The notes under the pieces were generated by a model that saw only the letters and a list, made by a program, of their open reading frames with translations, ran no database searches and was not told where the DNA came from. From Maribacter sp. MJ134 (GTDB lineage Bacteria; Bacteroidota; Bacteroidia; Flavobacteriales; Flavobacteriaceae), in the NCBI RefSeq assembly GCF_003970695.1, contig NZ_CP034570.1, positions 3,410,001 through 3,474,000 of the forward strand: a stretch of DNA of 64,000 bases, read 5' to 3'. This document shows positions 26,586 through 34,617 of the stretch, piece after piece. Each line of letters starts with the position of its first letter. Within the stretch, counting starts at the first letter, position 1. The translations under genes were made by a program, and so were the position numbers.

Positions 26586-29500
26586 ATGAAGTTCGAAGAA
26601 TATAAGGGATTAAATTTACCAAAGGTTGCAGAAGAAGTTCTAAGCTACTGGAAAGAGAAGGATATTTTTGAAAAAAGTATTTCCTCTAGAGAAGGAAAAG
26701 AACGCTATGTTTTTTTTGAAGGACCACCTTCTGCCAACGGAATGCCCGGAATACACCACGTTATGGCACGTACGATCAAGGATATCTTTCCTAGATATAA
26801 GACCATGAAAGGATTTCAGGTAAAGCGAAAGGCTGGTTGGGATACCCATGGATTGCCCATTGAGTTGGGTGTTGAAAAGGAATTGGGCATTACCAAAGAA
26901 GATATAGGCACTAAAATATCCGTAGAAGAATACAATGCTGCCTGTAAAAAAGCCGTGATGCGCTATACCGATGTTTGGAATAGCATGACCGAAAAAGTAG
27001 GCTATTGGGTTGATATGGAAGACCCCTATATTACCTACAAGTCCAAATACATGGAATCGGTATGGTGGTTGTTAAAACAGATTTACGATAAAGGTCTAAT
27101 ATATAAAGGGTACACCATACAACCCTATTCACCAAAGGCTGGTACCGGGCTTAGTTCTCATGAGCTTAATCAGCCAGGCACCTATCAAGATGTAACCGAT
27201 ACTACGGTAACAGCCCAGTTCAAAGCCGTTGAGGAGACGCTACCGGATTTTTTACAGAACGAAGGGGATATTTATTTCTTAGCATGGACGACCACACCGT
27301 GGACGCTTCCCTCTAATACGGCTTTGACCGTAGGTGCAAAAATTGATTACGTTTTAGTTGAAACGTACAATCAGTATACTTTTGAGCCTATAAATGTGAT
27401 ACTGGCCAAAAATTTGGTGAACAAGCAGTTTTCGGGTAAGTTCTACGAGGTTAAAGAAAAGCCGCAACTCTTGGAATACAAGTCAGGAGACAAAAAAATT
27501 CCGTTTTATATAGTCAAGGAATTTACAGGAAAAGATTTACTGGAAATCAGATATGAACAGCTTATCGACTATGTCTTGCCTTATGAAAATGCCGAAAACG
27601 CTTTTCGTGTCATTGCTGGGGATTTCGTGACCACTGAAGATGGTACGGGTATAGTGCATACAGCACCCACATTTGGAGCCGATGATGCTTTGGTCGCTAA
27701 ACAGGCCGTTCCGGAAATTCCGCCATTATTGGTATTGGATGAGAATGGGAACACCGTGCCATTAGTGGATTTGCAAGGTAAATTTAGACCCGAATTAAAA
27801 GAATTTGGCGGAAAATATGTCAAGAACGAATACTACGAAGATGGTAAGGCCCCGGAACGTTCTATTGATGTTGAAATAGCGATTAAGCTTAAGGAAGAGA
27901 ACAAGGCTTTTAAGGTAGAGAAATACGTGCATAGTTATCCCAATTGTTGGAGAACCGATAAACCGATTCTATACTATCCTTTAGATTCTTGGTTTATTAA
28001 GGTGACGGATATAAAAGACCGTATGTTCACTCTTAATCAGACTATAAATTGGAAGCCAAAAGCCACTGGAGAGGGCAGATTTGGAAACTGGCTGGCCAAT
28101 GCAAATGACTGGAACCTGTCGCGCTCCCGTTATTGGGGAATTCCTTTACCGATATGGCGTACGGAAGATGGTTCTGAGCAATTAATGATAGGCTCTGTGG
28201 CAGAGTTAAAGGCAGAAATGGAGAAAGCCATTTCTGCAGGAGTATTGGAAAAAGATATTTTTGAGGATTTTGTCATTGGTGATATGTCCGAGGACAACTA
28301 TGAGAAAATAGATTTACATAAGAATATTGTAGATCAGATTACATTGGTCTCGGCCACGGGAAAACCTATGCGACGAGAGAGTGATTTGATAGATGTGTGG
28401 TTCGATAGTGGCTCCATGCCCTATGCGCAATGGCACTACCCTTTTGAGAATAAGGATTTGATTGATAAAGGTGAAACCTTTCCGGCAGATTTCATTGCAG
28501 AAGGAGTAGACCAAACTCGTGGCTGGTTTTATACGCTTCACGCTATCGGGACCATGGTTTTTGATTCGGTAGCCTATAAAAATGTAGTTTCCAATGGTTT
28601 GGTATTGGATAAAGAGGGCAAAAAGATGTCTAAGCGTCTAGGTAATGCCGTAGACCCTTTTGAGACTATGGACGAGCATGGTGCGGACGCTACCCGTTGG
28701 TATATGATCAGTAATGCCAACCCATGGGATAATTTAAAATTCGATTCGGATGGTATCGTTGAGGTAAAGCGTAAGTTCTTTGGAACTTTATACAATACGT
28801 ATTCCTTCTTTGCATTGTACGCGAATATAGACGCATTTTCTTATGCCGAGGAGCACATACCGGTTTCGGAAAGACCTGAAATAGATCGTTGGATTTTATC
28901 GGAACTGAACTCGTTGATACAGTTAGTGGATGCCTCTTATGCCGATTATGAGCCTACCAAGGCAACAAGGGCCATATCGGATTTCGTTCAAGAGCATCTA
29001 AGTAATTGGTATGTTCGCCTCTGTAGAAGACGTTTTTGGAAAGGAGACTACCAGAAAGACAAAATTGCCGCTTACCAGACGCTCTATACCTGTTTGGTGA
29101 CAATTTCTAAGCTATCTGCCCCTGTGGCTCCATTTTTTATGGACCAATTGTATAGGGATTTAGTGGGCGCAACCAATTCTGAAAATTCGGAGAGCGTTCA
29201 TTTGGCAGATTTTCCGGTGGCGGATAGCCGTTTAATCGATAAAGGATTGGAAACCAAGATGAGCAAGGCCCAGACTATTTCGTCCCTTGTACTATCTATA
29301 CGTCAAAAGGAAAAGATAAAGGTAAGACAGCCGCTACAAAAAATAATGATTCCCGTCCTTGATGAAAACGATAAAAAAGATATTCTTGCCGTTTCAGATT
29401 TGATAAAATCAGAAGTAAACGTGAAGGAAATAGAACTTTTAGACGATGCTTCGGGGATTTTGGTCAAGCGCATAAAACCTAATTTTAAGACCTTAGGTCC

Positions 29501-29984
29501 AAAATACGGGAAGGATATGAAGCAAGTTGCCCAGTTGGTAAGCAACTTTACACAGGAGGATATCCAAAAAATTGAACAGCAGGGCGAATTAACCATTCAA
29601 CTAGAAAATAAAAATAGTATTTTACAGTTACAGGATGTAGAGATTAGCTCTCAGGATATTGAAGGTTGGTTAGTGGCAAATTCAGGCAAGATTACAGTTG
29701 CCCTGGACATTACCATTACCGATAATCTTAGAAAAGAAGGCATCGCTAGGGAATTAGTGAACAGAATTCAAAACTTGAGGAAGGAATCTGGTTTTGAAGT
29801 TACCGATAAAATAGCGGTGAAGATTTTAAAGGACGGTTTTGTAGAACAGGCGGTTTCCAGCAATATGGAATACATTAAGACAGAAACGCTGACGGCAGAA
29901 CTCGATTTAGAAGAAAAATTAGAGGTGGGCACTGATATTGCCTTTGATGAGGTGAACACTAAATTGTTTATAGAAAAACATTAA
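26586..29984 (+). CDS. ileS: Isoleucine--tRNA ligase
   Basis: Cytoplasmic class I aminoacyl-tRNA synthetase of 1132 residues, the longer eukaryote-like IleRS form. The HIGH-type motif is PGIHH at 54-58, followed by the conserved GWDTHGLPIELGVEKELGI (about 83-101). The CP1 editing domain includes WTTTPWTLPSNTA and GDFVTTEDGTGIVHTAPTFG in parts. The KMSKR motif is near 680. A long C-terminal region follows the anticodon-binding domain, ending with a segment typical of this subtype. Type 2 IleRS enzymes tend to resist mupirocin; that is family knowledge, not shown here. It is first in a transcript with the DksA-like gene (3-base gap). Confidence 0.96.
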   Translation: MKFEEYKGLNLPKVAEEVLSYWKEKDIFEKSISSREGKERYVFFEGPPSANGMPGIHHVMARTIKDIFPRYKTMKGFQVKRKAGWDTHGLPIELGVEKELGITKEDIGTKISVEEYNAACKKAVMRYTDVWNSMTEKVGYWVDMEDPYITYKSKYMESVWWLLKQIYDKGLIYKGYTIQPYSPKAGTGLSSHELNQPGTYQDVTDTTVTAQFKAVEETLPDFLQNEGDIYFLAWTTTPWTLPSNTALTVGAKIDYVLVETYNQYTFEPINVILAKNLVNKQFSGKFYEVKEKPQLLEYKSGDKKIPFYIVKEFTGKDLLEIRYEQLIDYVLPYENAENAFRVIAGDFVTTEDGTGIVHTAPTFGADDALVAKQAVPEIPPLLVLDENGNTVPLVDLQGKFRPELKEFGGKYVKNEYYEDGKAPERSIDVEIAIKLKEENKAFKVEKYVHSYPNCWRTDKPILYYPLDSWFIKVTDIKDRMFTLNQTINWKPKATGEGRFGNWLANANDWNLSRSRYWGIPLPIWRTEDGSEQLMIGSVAELKAEMEKAISAGVLEKDIFEDFVIGDMSEDNYEKIDLHKNIVDQITLVSATGKPMRRESDLIDVWFDSGSMPYAQWHYPFENKDLIDKGETFPADFIAEGVDQTRGWFYTLHAIGTMVFDSVAYKNVVSNGLVLDKEGKKMSKRLGNAVDPFETMDEHGADATRWYMISNANPWDNLKFDSDGIVEVKRKFFGTLYNTYSFFALYANIDAFSYAEEHIPVSERPEIDRWILSELNSLIQLVDASYADYEPTKATRAISDFVQEHLSNWYVRLCRRRFWKGDYQKDKIAAYQTLYTCLVTISKLSAPVAPFFMDQLYRDLVGATNSENSESVHLADFPVADSRLIDKGLETKMSKAQTISSLVLSIRQKEKIKVRQPLQKIMIPVLDENDKKDILAVSDLIKSEVNVKEIELLDDASGILVKRIKPNFKTLGPKYGKDMKQVAQLVSNFTQEDIQKIEQQGELTIQLENKNSILQLQDVEISSQDIEGWLVANSGKITVALDITITDNLRKEGIARELVNRIQNLRKESGFEVTDKIAVKILKDGFVEQAVSSNMEYIKTETLTAELDLEEKLEVGTDIAFDEVNTKLFIEKH

Positions 29985-29987
29985 AAA

Positions 29988-30371
29988 ATGGCACAAGATT
30001 TAAAAGTAAGATACTCCGATAAGGATTTAGCGGAATTCAAATCGCTTATTGAAGAAAAGATAGAGAAAGCGAAAAGTCATTTAGAGCTCCTAAAAAGCGC
30101 CTATATGAACGATGGTAATAATGGCACGGACGATACATCGCCTACATTTAAAGCTTTTGAAGAGGGCTCCGAGACGATGAGTAAGGAGGCAAATACCCAA
30201 TTAGCGATAAGACAGGAGAAGTTTATAAGGGATTTAAAGAATGCAATCCTGCGCATAGAGAATAAGACTTACGGCATATGTAGGGTAACCGGAAAACTAA
30301 TAAATAAAGAACGCCTAAAATTGGTTCCGCATGCTACGCTGAGCATCGAAGCCAAGAACATGCAAAAATAA
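29988..30371 (+). CDS. DksA/TraR-family protein with a degenerate zinc finger
   Basis: A 127-residue coiled-coil protein of the DksA/TraR family, expected to act in the RNA polymerase secondary channel. The N-terminal helix pair (about 10-90) contains the tip region DGNNGTDDTSPTFKAFEEG. The C-terminal finger region YGICRVTGKLINKERLKLVPHAT keeps the layout of the family, but only one of the four zinc cysteines (in GICRVTGK) remains, so zinc is probably not bound. Position between ileS and lspA is typical for Bacteroidota. It is coupled to ileS by a 3-base gap and followed by a terminator. Confidence 0.86.
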   Translation: MAQDLKVRYSDKDLAEFKSLIEEKIEKAKSHLELLKSAYMNDGNNGTDDTSPTFKAFEEGSETMSKEANTQLAIRQEKFIRDLKNAILRIENKTYGICRVTGKLINKERLKLVPHATLSIEAKNMQK

Positions 30372-30377
30372 ACGGAG

Positions 30378-30400
30378 CGCCCTTTTTAAAGGGCGTTTTT
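30378..30400 (+). terminator. Terminator after ileS-dksA-like
   Basis: CGCCCTTT (30378-30385) and AAAGGGCG (30388-30395) form a perfect 8-bp stem with a TT loop, followed by T5 (30396-30400). Confidence 0.87.
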
Positions 30401-30413
30401 AATTTAGTTCCTT

Positions 30414-31034
30414 TTGAAAGTTCTCCAATTATTTTTTTTAGTTACATATTGTTTTTCAGGTTTTGCTCAAAAGCGCGTGGAAAAGAGTATACTAGATCCT
30501 ACTATTTCTCATATACAGATAGCGGCTAACGCTTGTTTTAAAGTTAGCCTAAGCACCGTAGCCTCTGAGAAAATTAGTGTTGAAGCCCAAATGGATGGGG
30601 AGTATAGCAAGGATTTAGAATTAACACTCGTGGAGAAGGGCAATACCTTAACAGTAAATGCCGGTTTCCCACCAGGCTTTAAGAATCCCAACGATAAACT
30701 TAGTGCTCATAAAGTAGTCTCAATATCCTTGAATATTTCTATACCTGAATTTAAGAACGTAAGGCTTTTTGGAACCCATGCAAGAGTAATCGCTGATGGA
30801 AATTATAAAGAGTTGGTCATAACACTTTCAGACGGATCTTGTGAACTTAGGAATATTGGCGAGCATACTAAGGTTAAAACACAAAGTGGTAATATTGTAA
30901 TCCATGAAAGAGCGGCAAGGATAAAGGCGGAAAGCAAATATGGTAAGGTGAGCGATAACCCTATTCCTTTTGGTCCACACCAATATGAGTTGAATACGGT
31001 TACGGGAAATATCAAACTATATAAAACCGAATAA
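30414..31034 (+). CDS. Exported GIN-domain (DUF2807-like) protein
   Basis: A 206-residue protein with a signal peptide (MKVLQLFFLVTYCFSGFAQ). The mature part is a right-handed beta-helix-like head domain of the DUF2807/DUF4097 kind: short strands with DGSCELRNIGEHTKVKTQSG and NTVTGNIKLYK, and the lead-in ISIPEFKNVRLFG. Such domains are annotated as putative autotransporter adhesin heads, with no defined function. It starts 14 bases after the terminator of the previous operon and is close upstream of lspA. It is an insertion in the usual ileS-dksA-lspA order. Confidence 0.78.
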   Translation: MKVLQLFFLVTYCFSGFAQKRVEKSILDPTISHIQIAANACFKVSLSTVASEKISVEAQMDGEYSKDLELTLVEKGNTLTVNAGFPPGFKNPNDKLSAHKVVSISLNISIPEFKNVRLFGTHARVIADGNYKELVITLSDGSCELRNIGEHTKVKTQSGNIVIHERAARIKAESKYGKVSDNPIPFGPHQYELNTVTGNIKLYKTE

Positions 31035-31040
31035 TATTTC

Positions 31041-31048
31041 TATTTTTG
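31041..31048 (+). promoter_or_regulatory. TAnnTTTG -7 element of lspA
   Basis: TATTTTTG at 31041-31048 fits the -7 consensus and lies 18 bases before the lspA ATG at 31067. It covers the TTG at 31046 that opens the frame earlier, which argues for the ATG start. Confidence 0.55.
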
Positions 31049-31066
31049 CCCTTTGAAAAATGCGCC

Positions 31067-31747
31067 ATGAACATTAAAAAATCGGTTTTACTCATAATAT
31101 TGATTCTTATCATAGACCAATGGAGTAAAATCTATATCAAGACACATTTTGTTCTAGGGGAATCGGTAGATGTATTTAATTGGTTCAAGATACTCTTTAT
31201 TGAAAATGAAGGTGCCGCATGGGGCGCTAAGTTGAGTGATATACTTCCCATATCGGATAGTATAGGAAAATTGATTCTCACTATTTTTAGGCTGTTCGCT
31301 ATTTTCGGAATAGGTTATTGGCTTTACGATGTTATTAAAAAGGAGTCTTCTAGAACTTTGATTGTGGCGGTTTCCTTGATTTTTGCCGGTGCTTTGGGCA
31401 ACATTCTGGATTCGGTTTTCTACGGTGTTGTTTTTAATGATAGTTACAATGAGGTGGCCAGTTTATTTTCTAGTGAACCCTATGGACAACTCTTTTATGG
31501 CAAGGTGGTAGATATGTTATATTTCCCAATGGTCGATGCTACTTGGCCTCAATGGGTGCCGTTCTTTGGGGGAGAGAATTTTAGATTCTTTGAGCCCGTT
31601 TTTAATATAGCGGATACGGCCATAAGTACGGGAGTTGGAATACTGCTCGTTTTTAATAAGAGGGCTTTTAAGAAAGAAGATGAAGAAAATGAGACTGTTT
31701 TGGAGTCTTCCGAAACAAGTGATGATCAGGATGCTTTAAAAGTATAA
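31067..31747 (+). CDS. lspA: Lipoprotein signal peptidase LspA
   Basis: Inner-membrane aspartyl peptidase that removes signal peptides from prolipoproteins, of which this window encodes several. Four membrane helices are visible. The conserved loop FIENEGAAWG and the two catalytic Asp motifs, GNILDSVFYGVVFND and FNIADTAISTGV, are intact. The protein is 226 residues, longer than the roughly 165 of proteobacterial LspA, because of an insertion after the first Asp motif and an acidic tail, both usual in Bacteroidota. The ATG at 31067 gives MNIKKSVLLIILILIIDQWS, a standard first helix. The 3' end overlaps the convergent cyclo-ligase gene by 22 bases. Confidence 0.93.
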   Translation: MNIKKSVLLIILILIIDQWSKIYIKTHFVLGESVDVFNWFKILFIENEGAAWGAKLSDILPISDSIGKLILTIFRLFAIFGIGYWLYDVIKKESSRTLIVAVSLIFAGALGNILDSVFYGVVFNDSYNEVASLFSSEPYGQLFYGKVVDMLYFPMVDATWPQWVPFFGGENFRFFEPVFNIADTAISTGVGILLVFNKRAFKKEDEENETVLESSETSDDQDALKV

Positions 31748-32295
31748 TTCTTTTCTGGTGTAATACAAAAATCTAAAGGAACGTCATCATTATTCACATC
31801 GTCAATACCAATTTCTGCCTCAAAAACGGAAAGCCCAATTTTAAGCACGTCGGGCCTGCATTCCTTTAAAAACTGATCGTAAAACCCCTTGCCGTAACCT
31901 AATCTGTTGCCCATTTTGTCAAAAGCAAGTAATGGTAAGAAGACGACATCTATTTTTTTTGGCTCTATAAGGATACCGTCCACTGGTTCGGGCACTCCCC
32001 AACTATTCGTTACAAAGAGCGTACTGTCGGTTAATAAATAATGTTCTAAGGAAGTTTTAGCTTTAATTTTAGGTACGACGATGTTCTTGTCCTTGCCTTG
32101 TAAGATGGATATAATGTTCACTGTATCAATTTCCATTTTCTCTTGTATGGGGAGAAAGATATGGTAGTAGTCAAATGACCAAATAGGAAGTTGAAGTGCG
32201 TTATTGGAAATGCTTAAGCTTTGTGAAGCTAATTGCGCAGGGGTAAGCGATTTTCTGAGCTCAGAATATTTTATGCGTAAATCTTTCTTCAACAT
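31726..32295 (-). CDS. 5-formyltetrahydrofolate cyclo-ligase
   Basis: Cytoplasmic enzyme of 189 residues that converts 5-formyl-THF to 5,10-methenyl-THF with ATP. The N-terminal MLKKDLRIKYSELRKSLTP begins as in the family. The ATP/folate signature near the C-terminus reads DVVFLPLLAFDKMGNRLGYGKGFYDQFL in parts, including the conserved RLGYGKGFYD. The central WGVPEPVDGILIEP matches the substrate strand. It is convergent with lspA (22-base overlap). A possible 28-codon membrane peptide lies just upstream on the same strand. Confidence 0.91.
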   Translation of the reverse strand: MLKKDLRIKYSELRKSLTPAQLASQSLSISNNALQLPIWSFDYYHIFLPIQEKMEIDTVNIISILQGKDKNIVVPKIKAKTSLEHYLLTDSTLFVTNSWGVPEPVDGILIEPKKIDVVFLPLLAFDKMGNRLGYGKGFYDQFLKECRPDVLKIGLSVFEAEIGIDDVNNDDVPLDFCITPEKNYTFKAS

Positions 32296-32329
32296 GGTTG
32301 AAAAACGATTATGTTCATGCTCTATTTAT

Positions 32330-32416
32330 TTATTCTTTTCCTGCAACAGCAAAAAATACTTTGAAGAACAACATTAAAATCAAATAAGTTCCTAAAGTGA
32401 TAATATAACTTTCCAT
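32330..32416 (-). CDS. Possible small membrane peptide (28 residues)
   Basis: A short frame encodes MESYIITLGTYLILMLFFKV, then a tail FFAVAGKE. It is one hydrophobic helix of about 20 residues with an acidic N-terminus and charged C-terminus, suited to span the membrane. It lies 34 bases upstream of the cyclo-ligase on the same strand and could share its transcript. In AT-rich DNA a frame of this length can arise by chance, so support is limited to its composition and position. Confidence 0.35.
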   Translation of the reverse strand: MESYIITLGTYLILMLFFKVFFAVAGKE

Positions 32417-32798
32417 ATAACCGGGGTTTTGTTCTGTGTTAAATGTAGGTAAAATAATTGTCAATCTTCCTTGAAGTGTTCGTTTTTATCGATTAAAAGC
32501 AGTTTTTTTTGAAAAAATTAACTTTACTATCAATGAGCGGAAATAAGTTAAAACATAATATATTGATTTTCAATAATTTATAATAAGTGTAATTATTGCT
32601 AAGGCGTAATACAATTTTTGGTTACAAAGACAGACAAAATAAAAATCTTTTAAAATGTAGGGCTGGCACCTTTTTTTACAAAGTCAGGTTGAAAATTATC
32701 GATGTATTTCGTTAAAAGCCAGAAAATTTGTTTCCAGTTTGCCAAAACAGAGTAATTTGAACTATATTTTATAATAGCAAGATTCTACCTCTTTATTT
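32417..32798. other. AT-rich intergenic stretch before uvrC
   Basis: About 380 bases without a convincing ORF, hairpin terminator or RNA. It must hold the divergent promoters of uvrC and of the minus-strand cyclo-ligase unit, but no full promoter pair stands out. Confidence 0.4.
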
Positions 32799-34586
32799 AT
32801 GTCTAAAATCCCTATTGATGTTCAATTAACTTCGCTCCCTACAAGTCCGGGAGTATACCAATTTTATGATTTGGAGGGTACCATATTGTATGTAGGCAAG
32901 GCTAAGAATTTAAAAAAAAGAGTATCGTCCTATTTTACCAAAAATCATGAATATGGGAAGACTAGGGTATTGGTCAAGAAAATAGAGACCATTAAGCATA
33001 TCGTAGTTCCTACAGAATCGGATGCATTATTACTGGAAAATAATTTTATAAAGAAGTATAGACCACGCTATAATGTACTGCTTAAGGATGACAAGTCCTA
33101 TCCCTGGATCTGTTTAAAGAACGAAAGATTTCCGAGGCTGTTTCCAACCCGGAAATTGATAAAGGACGGTTCTGAATATTTTGGCCCATATACAAGCATG
33201 AAAACCGTTCGCACACTGTTAGATCTTATAAAGAGTGTCTATCCGTTACGAACCTGTAAGTATGATCTTTCCCGAGAAAAAATAGAGGCGGGGAAGTACA
33301 AAGTCTGTCTAGAATACCATTTAGGAAATTGTAAGGGCCCGTGCGAAGACCTCCAGACAGAGGAGGAGTACAACAGGCAAATTTCTGATATCAGGGAGAT
33401 TGTAAAGGGGAACTTTAAATCTTCCTTACAATACTTCAAGGGTCAAATGAAAACTTTGGCTGCGGAAATGCGTTTTGAGGAGGCCCAGCAGATAAAGGAA
33501 AAGATAGATATCTTAGAAAATTATCAAGTAAAATCTACCATTGTAAATCCTAAGATCAGTAATGTGGATGTATTCTCCATTATTTCGGACAATGCGTTTG
33601 CCTATGTGAATTTCCTTCAACTCTCGCACGGATCCATCGTCCGATCACATACGATGGAAATAAAGAAAAAATTGGACGAGAAAGACGAAGAACTTTTACA
33701 ATTGGCCATTGTTGAGATTAGACAGCGTTTTAATTCCAAGTCCAAGGAGCTTTACCTTCCTTTTAAGGTAACACTAGATACGGATTTGAAAATTACGCTT
33801 CCAAAGTTGGGTGATAAGAAAAGGATATTGGAGCTTTCCGAGCGAAACGCGAAGTTTTTTAGGCAAGAGCGATTTAATCAAATAAAGATTATAGACCCGG
33901 ACCGGCATGCCAATAGAATTATGGCTCAAATGCAGAAAGACTTAAGGTTATCTTCGGAACCTAGGCATATAGAATGTTTTGATAATAGTAATATACAGGG
34001 GAGTAATCCTGTAGCGGCCTGCGTGGTATTTAGAAACGGGAAACCATCTAAAAAAGAATATAGACATTATAATATAAAAACCGTAACAGGACCGGATGAT
34101 TTTGCTTCAATGGAAGAGGTGGTTTACAGAAGGTATAAAAGATTGTTAGAGGAAGAAGTGCCTTTGCCACAGCTCATTGTTATCGATGGTGGAAAGGGGC
34201 AGTTGTCCTCGGCTTTGAAAAGCTTGGATATTTTAGGGTTAAGGGGTAAAATCGCGATCATTGGAATAGCCAAAAGGCTTGAAGAAATTTACTTTCCCGA
34301 AGACCCAATACCGCTTTATTTGGATAAGAAATCTGAAAGCCTAAAAATAATTCAACAATTGCGTAACGAGGCACACAGATTCGGGATTACTTTTCACAGA
34401 AATAAAAGAAGTAAAGCCGCAATAAATTCCGAACTTGAGGGCATTAAGGGAATAGGAGAAAAAACGGCAAAAGAGTTACTGAAGAATTTTAAGTCCGTAA
34501 AAAGGATAAAAGAAGCATCATTGCCAAGTATAACGGAAGTCATTGGAGCGGCCAAAGCCAAAATTGTTTATGAGACCTTTCATTAA
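32799..34586 (+). CDS. uvrC: Excinuclease ABC subunit C
   Basis: Nuclease subunit of UvrABC nucleotide excision repair, making the incisions on both sides of a lesion. It is 595 residues. The N-terminal GIY-YIG domain (PGVYQFYDLEGTILYVGKAK, about 17-36) makes the 3' cut. The UVR/UvrB-binding motif lies near 205-235 (FEEAQQIKEKIDILENY). The RNase H-like endonuclease that makes the 5' cut includes IECFDNSNIQGSNPVAA and VIDGGKGQLSSA. The C-terminal helix-hairpin-helix pair is at about 545-590 (LEGIKGIGEKTAKELLKNFKS in parts). The downstream patatin gene begins 31 bases after the stop. Confidence 0.96.
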   Translation: MSKIPIDVQLTSLPTSPGVYQFYDLEGTILYVGKAKNLKKRVSSYFTKNHEYGKTRVLVKKIETIKHIVVPTESDALLLENNFIKKYRPRYNVLLKDDKSYPWICLKNERFPRLFPTRKLIKDGSEYFGPYTSMKTVRTLLDLIKSVYPLRTCKYDLSREKIEAGKYKVCLEYHLGNCKGPCEDLQTEEEYNRQISDIREIVKGNFKSSLQYFKGQMKTLAAEMRFEEAQQIKEKIDILENYQVKSTIVNPKISNVDVFSIISDNAFAYVNFLQLSHGSIVRSHTMEIKKKLDEKDEELLQLAIVEIRQRFNSKSKELYLPFKVTLDTDLKITLPKLGDKKRILELSERNAKFFRQERFNQIKIIDPDRHANRIMAQMQKDLRLSSEPRHIECFDNSNIQGSNPVAACVVFRNGKPSKKEYRHYNIKTVTGPDDFASMEEVVYRRYKRLLEEEVPLPQLIVIDGGKGQLSSALKSLDILGLRGKIAIIGIAKRLEEIYFPEDPIPLYLDKKSESLKIIQQLRNEAHRFGITFHRNKRSKAAINSELEGIKGIGEKTAKELLKNFKSVKRIKEASLPSITEVIGAAKAKIVYETFH

Positions 34587-34617
34587 GGAAATAGTCACTG
34601 GCATCTTAGAGATAAGG

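Noticed and set aside
32417-32798. RNA gene or riboswitch upstream of uvrC
   Set aside because: AT-rich sequence with no stable paired core and no recognised aptamer.
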